Notes: generated from the letters alone by a model not told the origin. Positions 11,740 to 25,381 are shown, counted from the stretch's first letter. The stretch is DNA of 64,000 bases from Zantedeschia hybrid cultivar (GCA_030544215.1 JARZZO010000004.1:18092501-18156500); one strand, 5' to 3'. A program made the numbers and translations.

Positions 11740-14700
11740 TTTCTAATGCTCCCGCCCATCCGATTCGGTCGTGCCACCTTACTACAAACCAGTGGGGGCG
11801 TCATAGTGAGAATAACTCAAACATCTATTTAATTTCAGAGTGAGCACATGCATACATCCATAAACAATGCAATACAACCATCATAGTCACAAGAATATCC
11901 ACTATATAAAATAAATGTTGAAAATAATAATAAACATGTCTAGAATCTCTAAATATCTATTAAATATTACATCACTGAGTCTCAAATAAACTAACTATTA
12001 CATCAGAGCTAAGCTTAAAATAAACACCTACGTCCATCTGAAACTTCTAGCTTCTAGCCTCCCAAGCCTCACCAAACTCTACCTAATCCTCACCTGAAAA
12101 AAAAAGATTAATTATGCAAGGGGAGTCCCAACCAACTCAACAAGCTCATAATATACTAAATCCAAAGATTTACAAATACATATAACAAAGGAAAAAGATC
12201 ATCATAACATTTAATCAATATGAACAACTATATCATATATATATGCTTATGCCCTAGGCATGTTCTTTTTTATTAACTAAGTCATACCATGTGCACACTA
12301 ATCTTACATGATTTCTTAAGCATGGAACATGGACAAGGAGCACGATTCATGAGCAACACAGATCACAATATACTTCATCATAATCATCATCTTATCACTT
12401 ATTCATAGTATAGGACAAGCAAGTATAATACGACATAAAGGCATCATCGTCATCTTCTTTACTTAGCGATAAGGTAAACACCTACTAAGTCTTTACACCA
12501 TATATCCTACCCAATTAATGTGTCCGCAAGTAGGCACATCTTCTAAGATTTAAATCCATTGCCTCAGGTTCATACATTCTCATAGTCGTTAACTAAATAG
12601 ATATGAAAATCTCGAGATAGTTCTGTTGGTTCAAGAAGTGGCTCCCACCATGTAACATTTTGTCCCATAGGAGTTTAAGAGGTGGCTCTCATGGTGTGGT
12701 ATTTTATCCAACATAGGACTTGTAAGTTTGTGCAGGATCATGCAACACAGCGGAATTGAATATTAAAAAATTTAATCCCATAAAACCGTCGTGATCAATT
12801 GTTTGATTCAATAGAACACAAAATCGAATATGAGAGAACGGATTCTCACCGTGCGGAGATGAGGAATCTCTAAAATCCAATGTCAAATTTACGAGACGGG
12901 GTAGCCGCACACGCGTACGGCCTTTAGACATAGTATCCACATAGATTTACGTGCAAACGGGATTTCCTTCGCGTCGTCGGCATCACCTTCCACCACTAGA
13001 GAGAAGAGAGGGACGACCAGAGAGGGAGAGAGAGGGGAACGGCCAGAGACCCAAGTGCTAGTTAGAGTTTTTCTTTACGTTCCACTATTATATATATTAT
13101 CCCAACTTTTACACAAAAATCTAGAAAATATATATAAACCTCTATAAACCCAGTTTTACGTAAATCCTTATGTGTGTGATCATCTAGGCCCGACTATCAA
13201 TCTGTTGTAGGCCCATTAACTTTAAAATATCTTTTAAAATTAAATTAATTTATTTGTCATCTCATAATCAAATGAATTAAGCATTTCGATCACGAATGGC
13301 ACTAAGTAACACCTCATGATCTCAAGAGATGTCGGAGATCATCATCCCGCTATCAGAACCTGTATATTCGTAGATTAGTATATAGAAATAATCATTCATC
13401 TATAGAACTTAACAGTGATGATAGAATATGGTTAACTGTCAAACTCCTCAATCACTTAAGTAGATCGATCGCTCAGTGATATATCGGAAAACTCTTTTTT
13501 TGATAATCCCATTAATCATGGCCAGGAACTTAAACGAACATAGAGTATTATGGGCGATTTCATCTTGACTACTCAATCACCTTTGTGCGACTTCCATTGT
13601 TAACGGTCACTTGAATATTCAAGCTCGTATACTTTGAATCCTTAATCAAGAGTCAGGTAGCAGCGGTCCTTGTACAAGGTGTTCTTGACATCTTAAGTCA
13701 AAGGACCTACCATACTACTGCGACACAGAATATCCTGGTTGACAGTTAAAATCATCCAGAAATTCTGGAGCGGACCAGTTCAATGAACTCATTCAACCAA
13801 TGAGCACCTACATGTTTGTCTCAGTGTCTCCACTAATAGTTATGAGACCAACCACTCTCATCACATGAGCAGACACAACATATATCAGTCTGTCCGAATA
13901 CTCGATGTCCAGTTCGAGTGTTCTATGACTGAGAACAATTTAAGACTTACGTTTATAGATGGTTCACAACTTCTTGTGATTTAACTCTAATTGCATAAGT
14001 CTTCGGACATCATATATATATATATATATATATATAATTGACCCCTCTGAAAAATGTCTAGGCTAGCAGACGCGTTTCTAAAAATGTCTTCTCGAACATA
14101 CGTGATTCAATTTCGTAGCCCAGAAGGCCCAAAATCGAGCCAAATCATTTCATTTCTATGCCAAGAGGACTCTTTGTGATTAGAAAGTTTCTCCCAAAAA
14201 TAGATCCGGCCTTGGAGAGAATTTGGATATGTTTCCACTTCTAGATGAGCCTTGGAGCCCAATATATCTATTTTTGAAGGAATTATTACAAAAATCTATG
14301 CCTTATATATGTTCACGATCATTGAAGCTTGGGGAGGTTGGCTGGGGCATATTTTGAGAGACCCATCCAAGTAAGAAGAGATCCCTCCCTCTTTAAACGT
14401 GGACAACATCTTGGGTGCTTCATCTTCTTCTTCCAAGAAGCCTTAATCCTCCATTGAAGGGTCTTGGAGTCGTGGCTTTAGAGGGGCCAACTTTTTTTGT
14501 TTCTTTTTCATTATTCTTCTTCTTTTCAATTTCTAGTCACATGGCCTTCATCATTTCATCACTATAATCACACAATACACTTTCCTTCCTATATCTCATA
14601 TAGGGGTTTAAAAGTCAAATCTCAAAAAGTGAATTTTCTCAGTTTAATTGCATGTGACTATCTTCAGTAGAATATATACTACACTTTCATAGTTCTAATC

Positions 14701-15395
14701 ATTTTGCATTTGTTTGTTTGTTTTTTTTTGTGTGTTTTTTTCTTGCAAGATACATCAAGAAGGGAAGCAAACAACTAAGGCTTGGATGATCTGCAAGAAC
14801 CATTTAAGAGAGTGAAAGCTTTAAAAGGACTCTTCGTCTTCGGTTGACTAGAGAAGGAGAAGTTAAGGACTCACATCCGCTCCCGAAATCCAAGGTATGT
14901 ACACGCGATCACTTCTTTATTTGTTTCATTGAGAACTACGTTCACTGGCTTGATCACATTTTCTCTATATTTTTCATATTATTCATGATATTTTGAATTT
15001 CAATACCACACATTGAGCTACCATACTAGAATCCTCCCTCGTAGAGTCCTCCAAAAATCATGTCCAACCATCCAAAAATTCTCTCTTAAGCCTCTCTAAC
15101 TATCTCTAGAGCTTATGAACGAATTAATGAGGTTTGAGATCGAAGGGAATCTATTTATAGGCTTCTAGGTGGAGTTCCATACATAGAAGAACTCCCCACG
15201 AAACGAAACACCTGAGTCTAAGTCGGACTCTACTACTATTCTAAATCGTGTCAACTCGACATGATGCACATCAACTACCTACGTAACGTTAGGATCAGAC
15301 GACGCAAATTAAACTCTTGGCCCGAATTCCCTCTAGGTCCACTAATGGGCTAGTCTAAAACTGCTAAGGGGCTGGGTACTATAGTATACACATTA
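11740..15395. repeat. Probable degraded LTR-retroelement sequence, non-coding (boundaries unresolved)
   Basis: No retroviral-type protein is readable. Two layers seem present. The outer parts (about 11740-12600 and 15000-15390) resemble, from memory, non-coding LTR text of plant Tekay/Del-type gypsy elements in reverse orientation. The middle (about 12600-14010) reads on the minus strand like a copia-type 3' region plus LTR. An (AT)n run sits at about 14010-14037. I could not identify LTR ends or target duplications, so this is a weak call that needs a repeat-library search. Confidence 0.28.
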
Positions 15396-16687
15396 ATTTT
15401 AAGGATAAGATAAGCATGTAAATATAGACAGATAAGGCTAGAATTAAAAATAGACTTTCTATTTTAAAGATAAAGATAAATAAAAAAGTACTATCCTCAC
15501 TAGTAAGTAACCATTTTCATCCCTACTTGTAGGCACGAATGCACACAAAATACACAATACACACACAAGCATATGCGCACGGGAGTAACACTTCTTGTAC
15601 CGACCCTCAATGAATAGTAAAAAAATATTTTTAATAGATCGAGTTTAATAATATTTTTTAACTTTTTTATATTTTTTTTAGATCATCCGATCAGAGATCG
15701 GCCTGTACGAACATGTAGGACACATTGAGAACCACCTAAAAAATTTAAAAAATATTTTTTTTTAACCCACTGCACTGATCCTTAGTATGCGCGGTTAGGC
15801 GTGAGGTTTGACATTCTCCTTCGTTGAAGTTGGGAGCCAAAACCTTCCGAATATGGGAAGAAGAATAATTGCTTCCGTCACTTGCTTACGGGTTGGGCCA
15901 ACAAATTGGAAACGGCTAAACCCATTTTCTAGTTGGCCTTAGATACAAGTAGGACTTTTGTCTGATCACATGGGTGTAGGCGTTATAGAATGTCTTGTAC
16001 CAAATGCTGGCCACAGGCATTTCATTAAGAACTCAAGAGCACATGGCAAGCATTCAGATTTTTAATATCCATCTCTTTCACTCATGCCTAAGAAAAGGCC
16101 ACCCCAGCTGTCCTCTTAATTTTCTTCCCCAAGACAGTTGAAAACTGTAGGGAATAAAAAAAATTAGTGCAACATCCACTATATTTGACTATCTCTAGTT
16201 ACACAAAGGCAGCCTAACATCATGAGACTCTCACCTCTGAAAGATCAGGTGGGTCAATTAATTGTACACAATTGTATATCTAGTTACAACAGTAGATATT
16301 AAAGTTAAAACTTATTCTAGAGTGTTAAGTTCAAAATTTGTTAGTAGAATAGTACGTTCATTATCTTACCATTCAACAAAATTTAGAATCTTAGAAAATT
16401 AAAACGAAGGGTGAAAAATAGTTTCTACACATAGCACAGCATTCAAATGATAAAAGATTAGAAAAAATTATACCGGTTATAGACTGGAGGGTCTAAATCT
16501 TTCACTTAGATGCAGAAGTTGATATTCAAATTCTTGGACCTATATCTATATTTCATCTTAGGATTATTTTATGATTTTTCTAAACTTGCATACTCAAAAA
16601 CAGTTTAGGCTCATTTGGTAATGAACTTGAAAAATTAACATTAGAAAAGTTACTTCTTCTACTATCTAAAAATACTATGGATTATAG
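15396..16687. other. Intergenic DNA, nothing recognised
   Basis: Mixed AT-rich sequence with no open frame above 60 codons and no recognised repeat ends. It runs up to the hAT-like element. Confidence 0.5.
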
Positions 16688-17311
16688 TAGGGATACAAAA
16701 CGAACCAATACCTAGACAAACAGCTCATGAGACAGTTTGATAATAGAGCTTGGCTCATCTATAACTCTAAATGAACAAATTTGAATAAAGATTTAAACTT
16801 GAGTCATTAAACAAGTCAAACTAAAACATAAGCGAGTTCACTTGATTATGTTCATGAATAAGCTCATTTAAGTGCTCATGAACAATTTGTTTAGGTACTA
16901 GTTAAGAGTTTATTTACATACTCATTAAAAGTCTACGGAAGTACTCATAACGACTTCTTTTAAGTCTCAGTTAATTATTCTGTTCATGAGTAAGCTTAGT
17001 TAATAAGATATTTAATATCTTAAAGAATTTTCTATCAAATACTAGGTGCAAATCAAGTAGTACCCATCATGATTTGACTTGAATTTATAAATTTAAATTA
17101 AAAAATTTAAACTAAATCTATCATGGACTCTTTTAGGTTGTGAGCGATTCAATATTCAACTCGAGCTTTACTTACATGAGCAAGACTTGAACAACCATGA
17201 GCTAAACTTAAACGGCCATCATTGATATTCGACTTGAACTCGATTAACATTAGCCGAATCAACATTGAACAAGGCAAAACTGGGCTCGACTCGGCTCTTT
17301 TGCACCCCCTA
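16688..17311. mobile_element. hAT-like MITE (non-autonomous DNA transposon)
   Basis: The left end TAGGGATACAAAACGAACC and the right end, read in reverse complement as TAGGGGGTGCAAAAGAGCC, form an imperfect terminal inverted repeat. Flanking octamers GATTATAG (16680-16687) and GATCGTAG (17312-17319) match at six of eight positions, both differences being transitions, as expected of a decayed 8-bp hAT target duplication. The interior is AT-rich, repeats short GCTCATGA/GAGTTC-like words and encodes no transposase. Confidence 0.55.
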
Positions 17312-17319
17312 GATCGTAG

Positions 17320-19653
17320 GAGAATTGATAATGAGTGTTCTCAAATACGATCTAATTAGTTTTTGATGAAAAGTAATACTTAGACTAAGTCACTCGAGAA
17401 GAGGTGATGAACTACATGGATATTTATGTACATTCGACCTGTGCTCAGTCTAGGCGTTCTAATCACACATTCAACTTTTGGTGACAAATATTCAACTTTG
17501 GTGAACTGTCCTCTTCAGCGTGTGATTTAATGGTCCAACACAGTGTTTATGTTGCTGTCTTCTATGGTTGATTTCAATTAAACTTTTGACAGAATTGAGA
17601 ATATTCAGTGGTCTACCTCATCATGTCCTATAAATTCTAGGTGGAGCAATGAGATCCTAGATAATTGAGCAAGTGTCTTTGTCTCCACAGCCCAATAGAG
17701 TATAATTTCCCTAATTTTCAGGGTCAAGACTCATAAAATACAAGTACAATTATGCCAAAATATTTTCTGCCACAGCTGGAACTCTCCCTTGTTAACAGAT
17801 GATAAAAGAATTGTTGTAACCATCACACTGCACCAAAGGATATCAAAGAAGTGAAGAGATCTTCTCGGAACACGTTTGGACCGGAGTCTAGTAGTACTGA
17901 GAGGAAGAGGAGGGCCAAGTATTACAAAGAATTCCTTTATGTGATCACAAAATTTAGCAAATATCTGAATCCTCTCTCTCTCAGTATTGTTGGGCTCTGA
18001 TCCAAATGAGAAGATCTTCTCTCATCAAAGAAAAAAACTAGGAAGCTGTCTACCCTGTGATTTATAACCTTTGGAGAATGAGGGAGAGGATGGATCCCGT
18101 CCCTACACATGTGCAGCTGAAGCCTCAACTTTTATAAATTGCAGTAGCTACCGTAGCTTGATGTCGGTGGGACCCAACCAACACAGGTTGTTCAGCAACA
18201 GCTGGGTCCAGTATGCCAAATTTCAGTATTCAAAATTGTACTTTACATTTGCTGTCTATTTTCTCTCAAGCTTCTTATCCTTCAACTTTAGTCTTCAACC
18301 TAAGGAAAGTCAGCTAGCATGCTCAGTGAGATGAGCCACCGATTTTAAGAAATACTTACTGCAATGTCTTTGGAATGTCATCTAATCGGCCAGATCAAAT
18401 GATATCTGGTCGCTGCACCATCCCAAAAGTAGTGCAGTGTATCTTCAATGGCATGCGCTGTCTGATCTGTTGATTGGATGGCAAATGTACTGTAATATCT
18501 AAAAGAATATTACCCCGAATATTTCTCTTTCCTTAAAGACAAATTCAACTTATAAGGGTGACTCAAGTTGGGCAGAGGGTGATGGACCTTGAAGGTGAAG
18601 CCTAAGCCCAGGTTATCAAGAGAGGTCATTAGAAGCCAATTTTGTAACACAGACCCAGTTTGAACACTAAGGCATTGGAAAGATACCTTGGACTATCACT
18701 TTGATGAAATTGAATGTCCTTTTGCATCAAAACAAGTGCACCACAAAACATCATACACTGCATTCACTAAGTAGTTGTCTAATTTGATTTAAAATATCAT
18801 AGAATATTATAAAAATACATTTTATGTCTCACAAAAGCTTAATATTTTATAATGTTTTATGATATTTTATGTCACATCAAACAGCAGTTAACTAGAGATG
18901 CTAAACCGCCATCTATAAACAAAAGCCGAAGTGCCACAGTCAAAGGGACCACAGGATTCCAATCTCAACGGATGATTGGGGGAGACAGATTAAAGTGAAG
19001 GATCCTGGGCTATAAAGTTTTCAATTAAATAGTCTAGTTTCTGGACATATTGTTGACATAACATGGCAAATCTATTATTTTCTTGGCAGTCTCTACAGTA
19101 TTAAGTTCCGAGACAAATGTTATGTGACATAACATAGTATATTACTGTAGTTCCCTAAGGTGGCGATTTCTCAATTACATTTGTCTAATCTTAGTTATAT
19201 AATGTGACAACATAAAACCTTACAGCAATTTTCTTAGGTGACATTTTTCAGTTGCATTTTTGTATAAATTTTCATATCTTTTTCATCTTAATTTGTCTCT
19301 CTTCTTTTTTTCTGGGGTCCAAATTTCTTGGTTTCAGCTCTGGACTTCTCATTTCTCTCTTTTCCCTCCTTTTCTCTATTGTTAATGTTTGTTGGTTGAA
19401 ATATTTTTCATCTTTTAATTTATTTTCTCATGCCCCATTACATAAGTTTGGTTTCTTCCCCTTACCTACAAACTGGTTACAGCTAGGAATCTGAACAATC
19501 CAAGAACAGATCTTCCGTGCCCCCAGATTAGCAAAAACATTGGGGGTGACATCAACTTGGCAGCTGACTGAAAATATTATCTTCTTCCGAATACTGATCA
19601 ATCCATATTTGACGAAACAATGCTTAATGATAATGACCAACTCACATTCATAC
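17320..19653. other. Intergenic DNA, nothing firmly recognised
   Basis: Only short open frames occur (87 codons at most, 18071-18334 plus strand), without recognisable motifs. No mobile-element ends were found. Confidence 0.5.
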
Positions 19654-20611
19654 TGATGTAGCCGAAGCTATCACGACCGGATTCCGAAGCTAGAATCCGA
19701 AGTTTGGGATCCGGAGCTGGGTCGGATCGATGGAGAGGCCCGACGGAGATCCAGAAGGCGATGGAGGCAGAGACGCGTTCAAAGATCCGAAGCCGAGGGT
19801 CGCTCGGTAAGAGGTCGGCTAGCCTCCGGAAGGCGCGACCGAAGTCCCTCTGGTCGAAGGGCAGCCGGTGCGGAGCCGGGGCAGCTCCGGGCAAGGACGA
19901 TCAGCCGGCGAACGGTGTCGAGACCGGAGGGAGGAGTCCGAGGTCGGCGGCCGAGACCGATTCGGAGAGGTCGGCGAAGATTCGAACCGAGCCCCTGCAT
20001 GAGGGAAAGAAGAAGAAACCGGTCAGTAAGAGTCCCGTGCTTCGGCCCTTAGGAACCCCCTCCGACGGTTAAGTTAGCTTCTGAAGATGATTCGAATCAG
20101 AAGGTGAAGAGTAGCTTTAATGCTTTCCGGACTATAGTCCTTGAGGGTTATGGAGACATACCTTTGGCAATAAATAACGGTGTATTTATAGCGGAGGATA
20201 GAGGATGGTTAACGGTGGTAGCCGATATAGGACTATGTTCCGGGCTTACTGGTAAACCGCCATAGTGCTTAGTCCTCCCCCGGAGTGGGCCGGACACGGC
20301 TATTGGGCCGAAGAGGGTTGGGCCGCTGACGGGCCGAAGCCTACTGGGCCGAGGGCTGCAGTGCCGCTAACGGGCCGAAGGCTATCGGGCCGCTGACGGG
20401 CCGAAGCCTGCTGGGCCGAGGGCTGCTGTGCCATTAACGGGCCGAAGGCTATTGGGCCGCTGACGGGCCGAAGACCACTGGGCTGCCTGCTGGGCTGAGG
20501 GCTGCAGTGCCGCTAACGGGCCGAAGACTCCCAGGGGGCTTTTTACTGCCGCTGTTGGGTTGATCTGTGTTGGGCTTGTTTTAATGGGCCGAATCGGATT
20601 CTGTCTCATCA
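19654..20611 (-). mobile_element. Solo LTR of a Ty3/gypsy Tat-type element
   Basis: The segment starts TGATG and ends CATCA, a perfect 5-bp terminal inversion, and is flanked by the direct repeat CATAC at 19649-19653 and 20612-20616. No PBS, polypurine tract or coding region adjoins it, so it is a solo LTR left by LTR-LTR recombination. It shares its left end (TGATGTAG...ATCACGACCGG) and right end (GGGCCGAATCGGATTCTG) with the LTRs at 47815-48583 and 52406-53575. Orientation comes from the TATAAATA box on the minus strand at 20190-20183. A GGGCCG-rich tandem array fills about 20280-20530. Confidence 0.88.
20183..20190 (-). promoter_or_regulatory. TATA box of the solo LTR
   Basis: TATAAATA on the minus strand. 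The same position in the related LTRs holds TATAAATA (48226-48219) and TATAAGTA (53207-53200), which supports it as the LTR core promoter. Confidence 0.6.
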
Positions 20612-20616
20612 CATAC

Positions 20617-21246
20617 TACAAGAATGCCTATTTGCGCCCAATTATGACTTGATCTCAAAGTCCATAAATCACTTCGTTGTTCAAATTTGTTGTTCAAATT
20701 TCCACATTGTTTTGGTCTGCTTCTTCTCTTAATTTGTTGTCCAAATTCCTTTAGTTCAGCTATGCCATCCTTTTTCTTCTCCTCCGTCTATGGTTGGCAA
20801 CACTCAAGGAACGGGAAGGATTGGTGAGAATCTAAGTTTTTGAGACATTGGAGGACGTGTAGCTATTAGACATGATCGTGGAAGCACTCCTTCCGGATAG
20901 GGATCTAAATTGGACAGGTTGGACTTGGTTGTGATAGTTTGTGTCTAACTCAAATTCAAGATAACTCAACCTAATTTTAGTCCAATCCAAGTTCAGTCCA
21001 AATTTAACTCAAATTCAACCTAAATTCAGCTCCAATGCAATAGTTAATGGGTTGGGTTGGGTTGAGTTGGGCTGGCCCTGTTTATAGATAATTTGTTATA
21101 AGTGTTTTACTTTCTGTATGAATTATTATAAAAGTCAATAAATTATACTGGGCCAACCCGTTTTAAACTCAACCCAGTCCAAATTTAACTAATGTCAACC
21201 TAAATTTAGCCTAACTCAATTTATATAATTTGGGCCAACCCAATTT
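20617..21246. other. Short intergenic stretch between the solo LTR and the copia element
   Basis: It contains repeated words of the type CAACCCAA / AACTCAA / TTGGGTTGGG in both orientations, typical of a decayed low-complexity or MITE sequence. No coding content. Confidence 0.45.
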
Positions 21247-21251
21247 CTTTT

Positions 21252-21380
21252 TGTTAATTAGAGGAAAGATAAAATTGATTAACCTAATTAATGGGAGAAC
21301 AATATGTTATATACCTGGACACACAGAACATTGTGTCCTAGGAACACTATAAACTAAAACAAATACCCTTAACTATAACA
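21252..21380 (-). repeat. 3' LTR of the copia element
   Basis: 129 bp, TGTTAATT...TATAACA on the plus strand. It aligns along its whole length with 44856-44984, with roughly a dozen substitutions by eye, so this element is clearly older than the gypsy element inside it. Confidence 0.92.
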
Positions 21381-21396
21381 CTCCCCCTCAGGCTGG
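21381..21396 (-). other. Polypurine tract of the copia element
   Basis: On the minus strand the bases just before the 3' LTR read CCAGCCTGAGGGGGAG, a purine-rich plus-strand primer site directly abutting the LTR start TGTTA. Confidence 0.75.
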
Positions 21397-23701
21397 AGCA
21401 TATATATCAATCATGCCCAACTTGTTACAAAGAATATTGAACCGAAACACTCCAAAAGATTTAGTGAACAAATCAGCTAGTTGATCATCTGTAGGGGTAT
21501 ATGGAATATTGATCTTCTGAGACATAACTGCATATCTCACAAAATGACAGTCCACCTCTATGTGCTTTGTTCGTTCATGAAACATAAGATTTTTAACAAT
21601 GTGAATGGCAGCTTGATTGTCACAATGCATCTCCATTGGTTTAGTAGATGTGACTCCAAAGTCAGACATTAATCTTTGAAGTCACATCATCTCACAAGCA
21701 GTTTGAGCCATTGCTCTATACTCAGCTTCAGCACTTGATTTAGCCACTACACTTTGTTTCTTACTCCTCCATGTAACCAAGTTACCACCAACATATGTAC
21801 AGAATCCAGAAGTAGATCGTCTATCTAACATGGATCTTGCATAGTCAGCATTTGAGAAAACTTCAATCTTTAAATGTCCATTCTTTTTTGTACAATAATC
21901 ATTTTCTAGGCGCAGTCTTTATATAATGCAAAATCTTCACAGCAGCTTCCAGTGACACTTCTTGGGTTTCTGTATAAATTGACTCACTACTCCGACAGCA
22001 AATGCAATATCAGGTCTTGTGACTGTCAAATAAATGAGCTTTCCACATAACCGTCTATACCTTGAAACATCATCAAACTCTGGACTATCTTCCACATCCA
22101 AATCCTACTGAGTAGCTGTGGGAGTATCAACAGGCTTACAGTCAAGTAACCCCATCTCTTTAAAAAGGTCAAGAGCATATTTTCTCTGTGAAAGAGACAC
22201 ACCATCTTTTCCAAATGCTATCTTAATACCTAAGAAGTAGCGAGGCCTCCATAGATTCTTTGTTACGAAATGCTTCTCTAAATACGTCTGAATTTCTTCA
22301 ACCCCATGTGTATCACTACCTGTGATGAGCATATCATCAACATATACAACTAAAATGACAACACCACTAGAGGAATGTCGAATAAAAACAGAGTGATCTG
22401 CTTGACTTTGTTTCAACCCAACACCGGAAGCAATGTGACTAAACTTATCGAACCAAGCCCGCGGACTCTGTTTAAGACCATAAATAGCCTTCTTCAATTT
22501 GCACACCAACTCCCCTTGAGCAGCATATCCTAGAGGTTGCTCCATATAGATCTCTTTATGAAGATCACCATATAAGAAGGCATTTTTGACATCCATTTGG
22601 ATCATCCGCCATCCCTGATTCACAGCAAGAGAAAAAAGCACTCAAACATAATTCAATCAGCCTACAGGTGAAAAGGTTTCAAAGTAATCAACTCTATATG
22701 TTTGAGTGAATCCTTTCACCACAAGTCGCGTCTTGTACTTGTCAATAGTGCCATCTGGAGAGTACTTGATAGTGAATATCCAACGGCAGGAAACATGAGT
22801 AACATCAGCCGGTCGGCGTACAAGGGTCCAAGTTCCTCAAGAAATCAAGGCCTACATTTCATCATCCATAGCAGCTTTCCATTTCGGTTGAGAAATAACC
22901 TCAGATACAGACCTGGGAATAGGCACAACAGAAATAGACAAAGCAAACTGACGGAAAGAAGGATGCAAGGAGTGATAAGAAACAAAGCCTCATCATGCGA
23001 AAGAGCCTCCGACGGAGAAGAAGATGGTAGTGCACTTTGTGGTGGACCTTTCTCTCGCCGCTGATAAACATGTCCATACAGTTGGTCATTATTCAGAGGC
23101 ACAACAACCTCATTATCAGTGACAATGGCATAGTCAGAGGGAAGCACGTCAGATAAAATAGGAATTGGAACACCAGGGGTCAGGGGAGGAGTTTGCACAC
23201 GAAATGATAGAGGAAAGAAAGTTACAAACTCATAAAAAGTGACATCGGCTGTAACAGAAGACTTCTTGGTCCAGAATTCAAAACAACAATATCCTTTTTA
23301 AGTATGAGAGTAGCCAACAAAGATATATGCAACCGACCGTGGGGATAGTTTATCACGACCCGGACCGAGCAAGTGAACAAAACATTTACAGCCAAACACC
23401 TGCGGAACAAGGAAAAACGGGTGCTAATCAGGATGAATACTCAAGAAAGGTGATTTACCATCCAACATAGAGCTCGGAGCACGGTTAATGAGATAACATG
23501 ACGTGAGAACCGCATCTCCCCAGTAATGTTTTGGAACATTCATGTGAAATATCAAGGTCCGTGCAACATCCAGAAGATGACGGTTCTTTCTTTCAGCAAT
23601 CCCATTTTGTTGAGAGGTATACGAGCATGATGTTTGATGGATAATCCCATGAGAAGCACAAAAGGATGCAAAAGATATCTGAGTGTATTCTAAGGCATTA
23701 T
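21388..23701 (-). pseudogene. Copia pol remnant: C-terminal integrase, reverse transcriptase, RNase H
   Basis: This is the downstream part of the split pol. From the insertion point, the integrase resumes after HTDN and continues to the GIAERKNRH-type region at about 23590. The reverse transcriptase is best preserved at 22641-22105, with DVKNAFLYGDL, YGLKQSPRAW and the catalytic YVDDML motif. RNase H/C-terminal copia text is at 21669-21388, with HCDNQAAIHI and HFVRYAV. Several in-frame stops and frame changes separate the blocks, so no full protein can be made. The family reads as a typical plant copia, with RT like those of Tork/Ale-type elements (lineage not resolved). Confidence 0.9.
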
Positions 23702-25375
23702 TGTAGACACCGATTTTGGACCACCCTTTTGGTCATGAACCCAGCCCATCATTAGCCCTTCATCACTAAAATCCCCTCATTTCAGCCATCTCAGCCCACT
23801 ACCAGTTAGGCCCATTAACCAAATCCCGACTCTAGCCACCTTTTTCGTGGAAGGCCAGCCAGTCCGCCTTCCACCCCCTTCGAAGGCCACCCCTCGCCTT
23901 CCACCACCTTCGAAGGCCACCCCCCGCCTTCTACACCCTTGGAAGGCCAGCTACCTTGCCTTCCACCTTTTTTCCACCTTTTCCACTTTTAGCCACCTTT
24001 TCGTGGAAGGCCAACCCCTTGCCTTCCACCGCCTTCGAAGGCCACCCCCCGCCTTCTACCCCCTTCGAAGGCCAACCACCTTGCCGTCCACCTTTTGGCC
24101 ACCTTTTTTTCACCTTTTCGTAGAAGGCCAACCCCTTGCCTTCCACCGCCTTCGAAGGCCACCCCCCGCCTTCTACCCCCTTCGAAGGCCAACCACCTTG
24201 CCGTCCACCTTTTGGCCACCTTTTTTTCACCTTTTCGTAGAAGGCCAACCCCTTGCCTTCCACCGCCTTCGAAGGCCACCCCTTGCCTTCCACCTCCTTC
24301 GAAGGCCACCCCTCGCCTTCCACTCCCTTCGAAGGCCAGCCGGGTCGCCTTCCACCGCAAGAGTGGAAGGCATGTCACCTGGCCGTCCACTCCTTAACCA
24401 CCTTTTTGACCCCGTCTTCCCCACGATCTCCTCTACTCTCCGCCCTCGTCCCCCATTACTCCGACCACTCCCCACTCCGTCGACAATCACGGCCACTACC
24501 GCCAACCCTTGACCACTCCCCATTGGTTGAAGGGGGATTTACGGGGATTTAGACCCCTGTTTTCTCCCCTTTTTTCCTTCGCCCATTTAAACCCTCCACA
24601 TCCTCTCAAGCGGGGGTTAAGGAGGGGGAACAACAGGAAGGATTCGGGGGGTTAAGAAGGAGGAAGGATTTTTTTGGTTAAGAGGAATTTTGGAGAGGCA
24701 GAGAGGGACTTTCTGGTGAGAAGCTCGAGGAGACCCCGAGGAGGAAGGCTCAGGCTACATCTGGAAACGGGCTTGCCTTTCTAACTTCTCCCTTTTATTT
24801 TTTTACTCATTCCATTACATTAGTAATATCATTCATTCTCCACACACGCAACTCCTCTTCACTTGCATGCATGTACGCATAGGATGACTTAGCCATCCGT
24901 ACCCCCACAGAGGTTTTAAAAAAAAACGGGAGGTGGGTGGCCATAACATATGGTCACCTTCCCTCCCCACCACCCATCCGGTGCGTTTCCCACTGATTTT
25001 AGTTAGTTTTTACACCTTTATGAATAGATTTTGCACTCTACAGTTCTAATCGGGTTCGTCTTTGCTTGGTTTTTTTTTTTTTTCTTTTCAGGGATCCTTA
25101 CCACCTACACGCGTACAGAATTTCGGGCTCTCTTCCTTTGGCCGGCCGGAGGAAGAGAAGGAGGAACCGACGTCTCCCGCTCCCACAAAACGCGATCATC
25201 TTCTACATTCCTGCGGAGCACAGGAACCGAAAGGTAATGCTCCTGGCGATCACACTCTCATTTCTAACCCCTCCTGTTTGAATCGCCACAGTGCTAAGAC
25301 GTACGGAGAAACCCCCAACGCCGAGGCCCCGCGGGCGCTGCACAGCCGCGGAGGGGGACGTTCCGGGCGCCTACA
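23702..25375 (+). repeat. 5' LTR of the 18.8-kb gypsy element
   Basis: 1674 bp. It carries the hairpin array at about 23847-24371, then GC-rich unique sequence, and near its end a polypyrimidine tract. It is 33 bp longer than the 3' LTR because of one additional array unit (near 24270) and a longer T run (near 25070). No canonical TATAAA was found; ATTTAAA near 24585 is a weak candidate. Confidence 0.93.
23847..24371. repeat. Hairpin-forming tandem array in the 5' LTR
   Basis: Units of 28-31 bp combine GAAGGCCA, a short C-rich loop and GCCTTC, so each unit can fold into a stem GAAGGC/GCCTTC. At least three larger blocks (about 121 bp each) repeat the phrase CCACCTTTTCGTAGAAGGCC. The long open frames on both strands here merely reflect lack of stops in the repeat and are not genes. 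The same array occurs in the 3' LTR at about 41047-41541. Confidence 0.85.
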
Positions 25376-25381
25376 GCCCTC

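Noticed and set aside
23847..24512. Long open frames on both strands in the LTR (up to 221 codons)
   Set aside because: They are by-products of the stop-free hairpin repeat, appear in several frames at once and repeat identically in the other LTR; no domain or codon bias.
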